Origin: Rhodobacter sp. Har01
GTDB lineage: Bacteria; Pseudomonadota; Alphaproteobacteria; Rhodobacterales; Rhodobacteraceae
Assembly (NCBI RefSeq): GCF_020564565.1
Contig: NZ_JAJCTD010000004.1
Coordinates: 363,837 to 427,836 of the forward strand
Reading direction: 5' to 3'
Length of the DNA stretch: 64,000 nt
In this document: piece after piece, positions 1 through 8,105 of the stretch
Position numbering within the stretch: the first letter of the stretch is position 1
Layout of the letters: every line of letters starts with the position of its first letter
The notes under the pieces: generated by a model
The model's input: the letters and a program-made list of their open reading frames with translations, nothing else
Database searches by the model: none
Told to the model about the DNA's origin: nothing
Translations under genes and position numbers: made by a program

Positions 1-904
<904 letters not shown>

Positions 905-1002
905 ATTCTTTGCCCCCGCATCTTTCGCCCGGGGCCGTCTTGCGGTAATACCCCCGGCAACCCTGCAACTCCACTGCCTGACGCGCCGGAAGGACACCGC
1001 CC

Positions 1003-1656
1003 ATGAGATTCTTCGTCGATACCGCCGATGTGGATGCCATCCGAGAGCTCAACGACCTGGGCATGGTCGACGGGGTGACCACCAACCCTTCGCTCATCCT
1101 GAAGGCGGGGCGTGACATCCTGGAAGTCACCAAGGAAATCTGCTCCTTCGTTTCGGGGCCGGTGTCGGCCGAAGTCGTGGCGCTCAAGGCCGACGAGATG
1201 ATCGCCGAGGGCCGCAAGCTGGCCGAAATCGCGCCGAACATCGCCGTCAAGGTGCCGCTGACCTGGGATGGTCTCAAGGCCTGCAAGGTGCTGACCGGCG
1301 AAGGCAAGATGGTCAATGTCACGCTCTGCTTCAGCGTCAACCAGGCGCTCCTGGCCGCCAAGGCCGGCGCGACCTTCATCAGCCCCTTCATCGGCCGGCT
1401 GGATGACATCAACCTCGACGGGCTGGAACTGATCGCCGACATCCGGCAGGTCTATGACAACTACGGCTTCGACACCCAGATCCTGGCCGCCTCGGTTCGC
1501 ACCCTGAACCACGCCTCGCAATGCGCGCTGATCGGCGCCGATGTGATGACCGCGCCGCCCTCGGTCATCAAGGCCATGGCCGGCCATGTGCTGACCGACA
1601 AGGGGCTTGAGCAGTTCATGAAGGACTGGGCCAAGACCGGTCAAAGGATCCTTTGA
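1003..1656 (+). CDS. fsa: Fructose-6-phosphate aldolase / transaldolase-like protein
   Basis: This is a short transaldolase-family TIM barrel of 217 residues, the usual size for the FSA/TalC group. It interconverts fructose 6-phosphate with dihydroxyacetone and glyceraldehyde 3-phosphate, or acts as a small transaldolase. The motif DGVTTNPSL (residues 23-31) and the Schiff-base lysine K83 in NIAVKVPLT are present, as is the phosphate-binding region near FISPFIGR. An AGGA ribosome-binding site precedes the ATG. Sequence alone does not separate true FSA from TalC-type transaldolase, so substrate choice is open. It is divergent from priA, an arrangement I associate with Rhodobacteraceae. Confidence 0.9.
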   Translation: MRFFVDTADVDAIRELNDLGMVDGVTTNPSLILKAGRDILEVTKEICSFVSGPVSAEVVALKADEMIAEGRKLAEIAPNIAVKVPLTWDGLKACKVLTGEGKMVNVTLCFSVNQALLAAKAGATFISPFIGRLDDINLDGLELIADIRQVYDNYGFDTQILAASVRTLNHASQCALIGADVMTAPPSVIKAMAGHVLTDKGLEQFMKDWAKTGQRIL

Positions 1657-1742
1657 CCGCAACGCCCCCTCCACGCCCCCTCCACGCCGCCGTGCCGTCG
1701 GCGCAACAGCCGGCCGGCGCGTTCCGCGCCCCGGACGTAGCT

Positions 1743-1771
1743 CTGGCACGCTTGGACAAATCCCCTATACT
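1743..1771 (+). promoter_or_regulatory. Possible sigma-70 promoter for DUF484-xerC
   Basis: A -35-like CTGGCA (1743-1748) and a -10-like TATACT (1766-1771) are separated by 17 bp, 38 bp before the next start codon. Four of six bases match the -35 consensus and five of six the -10. The preceding stretch from 1657 is very C-rich and shows nothing else. Confidence 0.4.
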
Positions 1772-1809
1772 GCCCTGCAAATCACCAGAAACTGTCGGGC
1801 AGACTTTCA

Positions 1810-2502
1810 ATGATCGAACCTGACCTGCGCGACCGCCTGATCGCTGAGCCGGAAGCCCTCCTGGAAGACCAGGACGTGATGAATGCGCTGGTCGCGGCCA
1901 ACGAACGCGCCATGGGCGCCAATATCGTCGATCTGCGCGGCATCGCCATGCAGCGGCTGGAGACCCGGCTTGAGCGGCTGGAGGATACCCACCGCAGCGT
2001 GATCGCCGCCGCCTATGAGAACCTGGCCGGCACCAACCAGGTGCATCGCGCGCTGCTGCAACTGCTTGACCCGCTCAGCTTCGAGGATTTTCTCAAGGCG
2101 CTGACCACCGATGTTGCGGCCACCCTGCGCGTCGACTGCGTGCGGCTGGTGCTGGAAAGCCGGCAGGAAGCCACCGATCCCGCGCTGCGCAAGCTGGGCG
2201 AGGTTCTCTATGTCGCCGAGCCGGGCTTCGTGGCCGACTACGTCGCCGGCGGCCGCAACGTGCCGCTGCGCCCGGTCACCCTGCGCCAGGTGATGCCCGA
2301 GGGCGATGCGCTTTACGGCGACCGCGCCGGCTTCATCCGCTCCGAGGCGTTGCTGCGGCTGGATTTCGGCAAGGGCCGGCTGCCCGGCATGCTGGTCTTC
2401 GGCGCCGAGGACCCGCACCATTTCAAGCCCACCCAGGGCACCGACCTTCTGGCCTTCTTCGCCGGCGTCTTCGAACGGACGATGCGCCGCTGGCTGTCGT
2501 GA
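1810..2502 (+). CDS. DUF484 family protein (GAF-like)
   Basis: A soluble 230-residue protein of the DUF484 family. It has a short predicted coiled-coil near residues 45-62 (rich in RLETRLERLED) followed by a GAF-like domain ending in LLAFFAGVFERTMRRWL. DUF484 genes commonly sit just upstream of xerC in proteobacteria. Here the stop codon overlaps the xerC GTG by 4 bp, so the two are almost certainly co-translated. No catalytic residues are recognisable. A role linked to XerC or chromosome-dimer resolution is inferred only from this conserved neighbourhood. Confidence 0.85.
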   Translation: MIEPDLRDRLIAEPEALLEDQDVMNALVAANERAMGANIVDLRGIAMQRLETRLERLEDTHRSVIAAAYENLAGTNQVHRALLQLLDPLSFEDFLKALTTDVAATLRVDCVRLVLESRQEATDPALRKLGEVLYVAEPGFVADYVAGGRNVPLRPVTLRQVMPEGDALYGDRAGFIRSEALLRLDFGKGRLPGMLVFGAEDPHHFKPTQGTDLLAFFAGVFERTMRRWLS

Positions 2503-3443
2503 CCGACACACTGGCCCTCGCGCCGCAACTGCGGGCCGCGCTGGCCGACTGGCTGGCACAGCTTTCCGCGCTCAAGGGTGCCTCGCGCCACACCCTCACC
2601 GCCTATGCCCATGACCTGCGCGGCTACCTCGCCTTCCTTGCCGCCCACCGCGGCGGCGCCGAGGGTCTGCCCGCCGTGCTGGCCACCACACAGTCCGACC
2701 TGCGCGCCTGGATGGCCCACGAACGCGCCCGCGGGCTAGAGGCGCGGTCACTGGCCCGTGCGCTGTCGGCGGTGAAATCCTTCACTGCCTGGGCCGCCGA
2801 CCGAACCGGCGCCGAGGCCACCCCCGTCCTGTCGGCCCGCGGCCCCAAGTTCCGCCGCAAGCTGCCCCGCCCGCTGACCGAAGACGGCGCGGCCGAGATC
2901 ATCGAAACCGTCGGCCTGCAGGCGCGCCAGGACTGGCAGCAGGCCCGCGACATCGCCGTGGTGACCCTGCTTTACGGCTGCGGGTTGCGCATCTCCGAGG
3001 CCCTTGGCCTGACCGCCGCCGCCCTGCCCTTGCCCGATGTGCTGCGCATCACCGGCAAGGGCGAAAAGACCCGCCTCGTCCCGGTCCTGCCCGCCGCGCG
3101 CGCGGCCGTCGCCGCCTACGCCAGGGCCTGCCCCCACGACCTTGCGCCGGACGCCCCGCTGTTCCGCGGCGCCCGCGGCGGTCCGCTGAACCCGCGCCTC
3201 ATCCAGTTGGCCATGGAGAAGGCGCGGGCCCAACTGGGCCTTCCCGCCACCGCCACGCCGCACGCCCTGCGCCACAGCTTCGCCACCCACCTGTTGTCGG
3301 CCGGTGGCGACCTGCGGGCGATCCAGGAGCTGCTGGGCCACGCCTCGCTCTCCACGACCCAGGCCTACACCGCCGTCGACGCCGCCCGCCTGATGGAGGT
3401 CTACGACGCCGCCCATCCCCGTGCCACCATGGGCAAATCCTGA
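2499..3443 (+). CDS. xerC: Tyrosine recombinase XerC
   Basis: XerC and XerD resolve chromosome dimers at dif near the division septum. The 314-residue protein has an N-terminal SAM-like core-binding domain (about 10-100) and a C-terminal catalytic domain. All expected catalytic residues are visible: R164 in GCGLRISEAL, K187 in TGKGEK, H255 and R258 in PHALRHSFATHL, H281 in LLGHASLSTTQ and the nucleophile Y290 in QAYTAV. The start is GTG, overlapping the DUF484 stop (GTGA). XerC is preferred over XerD because of the DUF484 neighbour; the sequence does not prove the paralogue. Confidence 0.92.
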   Translation: MTDTLALAPQLRAALADWLAQLSALKGASRHTLTAYAHDLRGYLAFLAAHRGGAEGLPAVLATTQSDLRAWMAHERARGLEARSLARALSAVKSFTAWAADRTGAEATPVLSARGPKFRRKLPRPLTEDGAAEIIETVGLQARQDWQQARDIAVVTLLYGCGLRISEALGLTAAALPLPDVLRITGKGEKTRLVPVLPAARAAVAAYARACPHDLAPDAPLFRGARGGPLNPRLIQLAMEKARAQLGLPATATPHALRHSFATHLLSAGGDLRAIQELLGHASLSTTQAYTAVDAARLMEVYDAAHPRATMGKS

Positions 3444-3491
3444 CGTTTCTCCCCGTTGCACCGCGCTCGAGTTTCGGCCAAGACTGACGCC

Positions 3492-4196
3492 ATGTCCGAC
3501 CGTCTCAAGGCCCTCTCCGTTCACCTGCTCACCGCCACCGGCGCCGTGCTGTCAATGTTCGCCATGCTGGCGGCGGTCGAGGAGAAGTGGAGCCTGATGT
3601 TCCTCTGGCTGGTGGTCGCGCTGATCGTCGACGGCATCGACGGCCCGCTTGCCCGCAAGTACGAGACGCACAAGAATTGGCCCACCTATGACGGGGTCCT
3701 GATGGACCTGATCGTCGACTACCTGACCTATGTCTTCATCCCGGCCTATGCGCTGTTCAAGTCCGGCCTCCTGACCGGCTGGATCGGCTGGCTGACGATC
3801 ATCGTCATCGTCTACGGCTCGGTGGTCTATTTCGCCGATACCCGGATGAAGACCACGGACAAGAGCTTTGCCGGCTTTCCGGCCTGCTGGAACATGGTGG
3901 TGCTGGTGCTGTTCGCCACCCAGCCGCCGCAATCGGTGATCCTGTTCGTCGTGGTCGGCCTGACGGTGACGATGTTCACCAACCTCAAGTTCATCCACCC
4001 GGTGCGGACGAAGCGCTGGATCCAGGTCTCGCTGCCGGTCTGCATGCTGTGGATCCTGTTTGCCGCCTGGGCCGCCATGGTGGATTTCCAGGAAGGCAGC
4101 TTCGCCAAATGGGGCCTGATCCTGACCTCGCTGTATCTGGTTCTGGCCGGCATCGCGCAGCAGATCATTCCAGAAGGCGTGCGGCGAATGCGCTGA
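3492..4196 (+). CDS. pcs: Phosphatidylcholine synthase
   Basis: A CDP-alcohol phosphatidyltransferase that condenses CDP-diacylglycerol directly with choline to give phosphatidylcholine in the inner membrane, a one-step route found in alphaproteobacteria. The 235-residue protein is hydrophobic with about eight membrane segments. The family signature runs from residue 40 as DGIDGPLAR, followed by DGVLMDLIVDYLTY, giving the Asp residues that bind metal. I chose the ATG at 3492; an in-frame start at 3456 would add 12 polar residues with no family support. It is convergent with the EamA permease across a double-palindrome terminator. Confidence 0.9.
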   Translation: MSDRLKALSVHLLTATGAVLSMFAMLAAVEEKWSLMFLWLVVALIVDGIDGPLARKYETHKNWPTYDGVLMDLIVDYLTYVFIPAYALFKSGLLTGWIGWLTIIVIVYGSVVYFADTRMKTTDKSFAGFPACWNMVVLVLFATQPPQSVILFVVVGLTVTMFTNLKFIHPVRTKRWIQVSLPVCMLWILFAAWAAMVDFQEGSFAKWGLILTSLYLVLAGIAQQIIPEGVRRMR

Positions 4197-4211
4197 CGGC
4201 CGCCCCGAAGC

Positions 4212-4259
4212 CGATTTCCGAAGTCGGAAATCGTGCACGGAATTCGACTTCGAATTCCG
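4212..4259. terminator. Double palindrome between convergent genes (repeat copy 1)
   Basis: Two perfect hairpins stand side by side: arms CGATTTCCGA/TCGGAAATCG (4212-4233, 2-nt centre) and CGGAATTCGA/TCGAATTCCG (4238-4259, 2-nt centre), with TGCA between. They separate the 3' ends of pcs and the EamA gene, a natural place for a bidirectional terminator, although no U-tract follows. An inverted copy with 47 of 48 identical bases lies at 47127-47174. Confidence 0.7.
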
Positions 4260-4265
4260 CCTGTC

Positions 4266-5102
4266 CTACAGCCGCGTCAGCATCACCCCGGCGACGATGA
4301 CCGCTGCCGCAACGGCCTTCTCGCCGGTCATCTTCTCGCCGAAGGCCAGCCAGCCGATCAGCACGGCAAACAGGATCGAGGTCTCGCGCAGCGCCGCCAC
4401 CACCGCGATCGGCGCGAAGGTCATTGCCCAGATCGACACCGCATAGGCCCCGTAGCTGGCCGCCGATGCCAGCGCCCCCATCCGCCAGGCCGGCCAGACC
4501 CGCGGGATCACGTCCCAGCCGCGCAGCGCCACCATGCCAACCGTGAAGAACGTTCCGTCCGCCACGAAGACCCAGGCCACATAGGCCGCCGGAGACCCCG
4601 AGACCCGCGCGCCCATGCCGTCGATCATCGTATAGGTCGCCGTCGCCACCGCGCTGCCCAGGGCAAACGGCAAGAGCCGCCGGTTCTCGCCGCTGGCGAA
4701 CACTCCGCGCGCCATCAGCAGGATGCCCAGCGCCAGCACCGCGATGCCGGCGTATTCCATCGCCGTGACCGCATCGGACAGCACGAACAGCCCGACCAGC
4801 GTCACGATCATCGGCGCGGCGCCGCGGGCAATCGGGTAGACCCGGCTCAGATCGCCGCGGTCATAGGCGTAGCTCAGAAAGAACTTGTAGCAGAAATGCG
4901 TACAGCCCGCGGCAATGACCCAGGGCACCGCGGCCGGGTCGATCGGCGGAGAAACGGCCACCACGCACAATCCGATCGGCACTTCGACGATCGACAGGAT
5001 CACCATCCCGCCCACCTTCGACGTGCCCAGCTTGATCAGCGCATTCCACAGCGCATGCAGAAAGGCCGCACCCAGCACCGCAAGGAAGACGAAAAGCGAC
5101 AA
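4266..5102 (-). CDS. EamA/DMT family transporter
   Basis: An inner-membrane drug/metabolite transporter-superfamily protein of 278 residues, the usual EamA length, with about ten predicted membrane helices arranged as two EamA repeats (about 5-135 and 145-275). Features include the early AFLHALWNALIKLG segment and the second-repeat ending with LIGWLAFGEKMTGEKAVAAAVIVAG, typical of EamA repeat ends. The substrate cannot be read from sequence; members export amino acids, metabolites or drugs. It stands alone, convergent with pcs and separated from the next minus-strand gene by about 67 bp. Confidence 0.85.
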   Translation of the reverse strand: MSLFVFLAVLGAAFLHALWNALIKLGTSKVGGMVILSIVEVPIGLCVVAVSPPIDPAAVPWVIAAGCTHFCYKFFLSYAYDRGDLSRVYPIARGAAPMIVTLVGLFVLSDAVTAMEYAGIAVLALGILLMARGVFASGENRRLLPFALGSAVATATYTMIDGMGARVSGSPAAYVAWVFVADGTFFTVGMVALRGWDVIPRVWPAWRMGALASAASYGAYAVSIWAMTFAPIAVVAALRETSILFAVLIGWLAFGEKMTGEKAVAAAVIVAGVMLTRL

Positions 5103-5169
5103 GAGGGCGCGTCCGTTACAAATCCGTTGCAGAAAGCGCTACAGGCCAGGCCCGGTCCGCGCAAGCGTG

Positions 5170-5667
5170 TCAGCGCGCCGTAACCTCGGCGCGGTCCGCC
5201 GGCCCGGGCATCCCCCACCGCACGCCCTGGCGAAAGCCCGTCCACACCAGCGCCAACGCCAGCCACGGCGCCAGTTCCGCCCAGAACAGGGGCCAGCGCC
5301 GCAGCACCTCGGGGCTTGCTTGCAGGCGCAGGAAGACCGCCGCGAAATCCCCGTCCGTCATCGCCTTGCCCTGCCAGGCCAGCAGGCCCCAGACCGCCGC
5401 CACGGCGGCAAGCACCGCCACAACCATCGCAGCCATGGCAAAGCTGGCCGTCTCGGTTCCGGTCGGCGGACGCCCCGCCCGCCGGGCAAAGCCCCGCCCT
5501 GCCAGCAGCGCCGCCGCCAGCAGCACCACGATGGCCAGCCCCCCGGGCAAGGGCAGCGCCGGCACCGCCCAGGCCAGCGCGACCGCGGCCGCCCCGCCCG
5601 CCACCAGCGCCAGGCCAAAAACCGCCAGGCTGCCGCCCATTCCTCGCCGTTCCGCTCTGTCGCGCAT
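5170..5667 (-). CDS. Small four-helix membrane protein, unknown
   Basis: 165 residues with four hydrophobic segments at roughly 12-35, 40-57, 75-97 and 128-145, and a short charged C-terminus. The ATG at 5667 is preceded by GGAGAAG at good spacing. The size and helix pattern resemble the ABZJ_00895-type membrane protein family, but I cannot assign it with certainty. No enzyme motif is seen. It lies between the EamA transporter and the alkyltransferase on the same strand with moderate gaps, so co-transcription is possible. Confidence 0.6.
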   Translation of the reverse strand: MRDRAERRGMGGSLAVFGLALVAGGAAAVALAWAVPALPLPGGLAIVVLLAAALLAGRGFARRAGRPPTGTETASFAMAAMVVAVLAAVAAVWGLLAWQGKAMTDGDFAAVFLRLQASPEVLRRWPLFWAELAPWLALALVWTGFRQGVRWGMPGPADRAEVTAR

Positions 5668-5726
5668 CGCCGCTTCTCCGACCCCGTCCCGACAAAGCTA
5701 GCTCGCAGACCGCCTGCGGAAAGCCC

Positions 5727-6173
5727 CTAGATCAGCAGCCCCGCCGCGCCTTCGTGGCGCAACAGCCAGACCTTCGCCTCGACCCCGCCCGGCGCCGAGA
5801 AACCGCCCAGACCGGCCGCGCCCAGCACCCGATGGCAGGGAATCAGGATCGGCACCGGGTTCGCCCCGCAGGCCTGCCCCACCGCCTGCGCCGGGGCGCC
5901 GACCTCGCGCGCGATCTGGCCATAGGTCCGCGTCTCGCCGAAGGGAATCGCCGCCATCGCCCGCCGCACCGCCTGGTGCAGGCCCGCCCCCCAGTCCAGC
6001 GGCAGGTCGAACTCCTGCCGGGTGCCGGCGAAATACCCGGCCAGCTGGCGCAGCCCCTCGGCCTGCAGTGCCGAGGGCGGGCCATCGCCCGGCCGCCAGT
6101 CCAGCGCCACGATCCGGCCGCCGGCCGTGCGCAGCGACACCGGGCCCAGCGGCGTCTCCAGCGTTGCGGTCAC
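5727..6173 (-). CDS. ogt: Methylated-DNA--protein-cysteine methyltransferase
   Basis: A suicide DNA-repair protein that moves methyl groups from O6-methylguanine to its own cysteine. The 148-residue chain is a minimal Ogt/Ada C-terminal type. The active-site motif IPCHRVLG places the acceptor at C113; upstream TYGQIAREVGAPAQAVGQACGANP forms the DNA-binding helix-turn-helix and Asn hinge. The start is GTG and overlaps the stop of the preceding DUF1176-like gene (GTGA), so the two share a transcript. The N-terminal ribonuclease-like domain is short but present. Confidence 0.93.
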   Translation of the reverse strand: MTATLETPLGPVSLRTAGGRIVALDWRPGDGPPSALQAEGLRQLAGYFAGTRQEFDLPLDWGAGLHQAVRRAMAAIPFGETRTYGQIAREVGAPAQAVGQACGANPVPILIPCHRVLGAAGLGGFSAPGGVEAKVWLLRHEGAAGLLI

Positions 6174-6769
6174 GGGAAATGCAGGGTCAGCTGCGGCACC
6201 GACTGCCCGTCAAAGCTGGCGTCCACCTCATAGCCGACCAACACCAGCCCGCCATTCTTCAGCACCCAGGTTCCCGCGCTGTAGGCATCGCCCAGCCCGC
6301 GCCACAGGCCATAGGCCGACACCTGCCCGGTCGCCGGGTCGAAGCTGGCATTCATCACCGTGGTGTCGGCCGCCCAGCCCAACACCTTGACCTCGGTCAC
6401 CGCACTGGCCTCGTCGTCGGGGTCGGCATAGACCGCCTCGACCTCGGGCCGCGCCAGAGGCAGCGGGCGGATGCCCTCGAACTTGGTCCTCAGCAAGAAG
6501 ACATGGATCAGGTTGTAGGCCCCGGCATCGCAGTGGAACTGCCACAGCACCACCGGCTCGGGGTCGCCCCAGGTGACCGGCATCTGCACATCGAAGCGTT
6601 GCGGCGGTTCGGTCGGCCGGCCGGCCTCGTCAAAGGCGCCAAGGCAGGCGTCGGGGAAGGCCGCGCGAAAGGCCGTCAGCGCGGCATCGTCATCGGCATC
6701 GGCCAGCGCCGGGGCGGCAGCGCCAAGCAGGGCAAGCAGCGGCAGCACGGCAACGGGAGTTTGCGGCAT
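6170..6769 (-). CDS. Periplasmic DUF1176-like protein
   Basis: 199 residues with a clear Sec signal peptide (PVAVLPLLALLGAAAPALA, cleavage near residue 23). The mature part contains paired features of the DUF1176 family, such as VVLWQFHCDAGAYN and GLWRGLGDAYSAGTWVLKNG near the C-terminus. Function is unknown. An upstream in-frame extension of 70 residues is Arg/Pro-rich and not credible, so I used the ATG at 6769. It is translationally coupled to ogt. Confidence 0.65.
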   Translation of the reverse strand: MPQTPVAVLPLLALLGAAAPALADADDDAALTAFRAAFPDACLGAFDEAGRPTEPPQRFDVQMPVTWGDPEPVVLWQFHCDAGAYNLIHVFLLRTKFEGIRPLPLARPEVEAVYADPDDEASAVTEVKVLGWAADTTVMNASFDPATGQVSAYGLWRGLGDAYSAGTWVLKNGGLVLVGYEVDASFDGQSVPQLTLHFP

Positions 6770-6852
6770 GGGGGCAGGCCTCGCGGCAAAGCGGTCGGGG
6801 CGTCCATGGTGCCACAGCGCCGCGCCGGGGCCAATCCCGGCCCGGGTCCCGC

Positions 6853-7791
6853 TCAGGCCCCTGCGGCGTTGCGGCCGCCGTCGCCGCCGGGGTGGCTGCT
6901 GGACAACGGCGCAAAGGCGTCGCGCAGCATCGCGGCCATGCTTTCGATGGCGGGCGAGGTGCCGCGCGGGTTGCGGCACAGCACCAGGCGGGCGCTGTCC
7001 ACGATGGGAAAGCCGTCCTCGGCCGTCAGCTCCCGGCAGCCCGCCGGGATGGTGCTGCGCGACAGGGGGGCAATCGCCACGCCGTTGCGCACCGCCACCC
7101 GGAACCCGCCCGCCATGTCGCCGGTCCAGGCCGGCCGCCAGTCGATGGCCTGCCGGTTCAGCGACTCTTCGGCATAGTCCCGGCTCCAGGCACTGCGGAA
7201 GTAGACCGCGACCGGCACCGGGCTGCGCAGGTGCTGGGCATGGGTGACCGAGGTTGCCCAGACCGTCGGGTCTATGCAGAGGACTTCGCCCTCGCGCACA
7301 TAGGCCCAGTCGTGGATGACGGCCAGGTCGATCAGGTCTTCCTCCAGCGCGCGCAACTGCCCCTCGGCATGGTCGCAGCGGACCGAGACCTGCACCCCCT
7401 CGTGCCGCTCATCGAACGCCGCCAGCGCGCGCGGCAGCACGGTGCCCGAGTATTCATCCGGTATCCCCACCCGCACCGGCCCGACCAGCGTCTTTTCCCG
7501 CAAGGCCACCGCCGCCTCGTCCAGAAGCGCCACCACCCGGCGGGCATAGGGCACCAGTTGTTCGCCCCGCGGCGTCAGGCTGACCCCGCGCGGCTGGCGG
7601 TCGAACAGCGGCTGGCTCAGGCTGTCCTCCAGCCGCTTGATCTGCAGGCTGACCGCCGATTGCGTGCGCAACAGCCGCACGGCGGCCGCCGTGACCGATC
7701 CGGTGTCGGCCACCGCCAGGAAACTGCGCATCAGGTCGCTGTCCAGCGGGGCGGCCATGTCCGAGCCATGAGAGATTTCGATGTGACCCAT
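6853..7791 (-). CDS. LysR family transcriptional regulator
   Basis: A LysR-type DNA-binding protein of about 312 residues. The winged helix-turn-helix lies near residues 15-75 (MRSFLAVADTGSVTAAAVRLLRTQSAVSLQIKRLE), followed by a substrate-binding domain beginning around GPVRVGIPDEY. I chose the ATG at 7791; an ATG at 7758 is an equally plausible start 11 codons in, and neither has a strong ribosome-binding site. It is divergent from a DUF1127 gene 67 bp away, which by LysR convention is the likely target. The inducer is unknown. Confidence 0.88.
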   Translation of the reverse strand: MGHIEISHGSDMAAPLDSDLMRSFLAVADTGSVTAAAVRLLRTQSAVSLQIKRLEDSLSQPLFDRQPRGVSLTPRGEQLVPYARRVVALLDEAAVALREKTLVGPVRVGIPDEYSGTVLPRALAAFDERHEGVQVSVRCDHAEGQLRALEEDLIDLAVIHDWAYVREGEVLCIDPTVWATSVTHAQHLRSPVPVAVYFRSAWSRDYAEESLNRQAIDWRPAWTGDMAGGFRVAVRNGVAIAPLSRSTIPAGCRELTAEDGFPIVDSARLVLCRNPRGTSPAIESMAAMLRDAFAPLSSSHPGGDGGRNAAGA

Positions 7792-7858
7792 GAAACCTAT
7801 TCGTTTGTGAAATGTCAATGAGCGTGCGACAAGGTCCTGCAATTCAAGGAGCCTTGCC

Positions 7859-8062
7859 ATGTTCAGCCGTCTCTTCGCCCACATGCAGATGCGCCGCTCG
7901 ACCGCGTTCCTGCTGTCGCGCGCGGATGACCATCTGCTGAACGACATCGGCCTGTCGCGCGCCGACCTTCGGTCGATGCACTCGGGCCTGCACGGCGCCA
8001 CCCCGGGCCTTGCGGCCGGCCCGGTTCAATCGCTCGGCTGCGCACTCCCTGTCGCCGGCTGA
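7859..8062 (+). CDS. Small DUF1127-like protein
   Basis: A 67-residue protein with the DUF1127 hallmark LLSRADDHLLNDIGLSRADL in its middle. AAGGAG precedes the ATG at good spacing. DUF1127 proteins are small, basic and often stress-induced; a Rhodobacter sphaeroides member (CcaF1) binds RNA. Here the C-terminus is extended and Gly/Ala-rich and the arginine-rich helix is modest, so RNA binding is only an inference. It is probably controlled by the divergent LysR gene and ends at a strong hairpin. Confidence 0.75.
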   Translation: MFSRLFAHMQMRRSTAFLLSRADDHLLNDIGLSRADLRSMHSGLHGATPGLAAGPVQSLGCALPVAG

Positions 8063-8072
8063 GAAACCTCGC

Positions 8073-8096
8073 GCGGGGTGCCACCCGGCACCCCGC
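8073..8096. terminator. Hairpin between DUF1127 and ileS 3' ends
   Basis: Perfect 10-bp arms GCGGGGTGCC and GGCACCCCGC with an ACCC loop sit between two convergent genes. Downstream on the plus strand is pyrimidine-rich (CGCCTTCTCTT) rather than a pure T run. A bidirectional terminator is likely. Confidence 0.6.
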
Positions 8097-8105
8097 CGCC
8101 TTCTC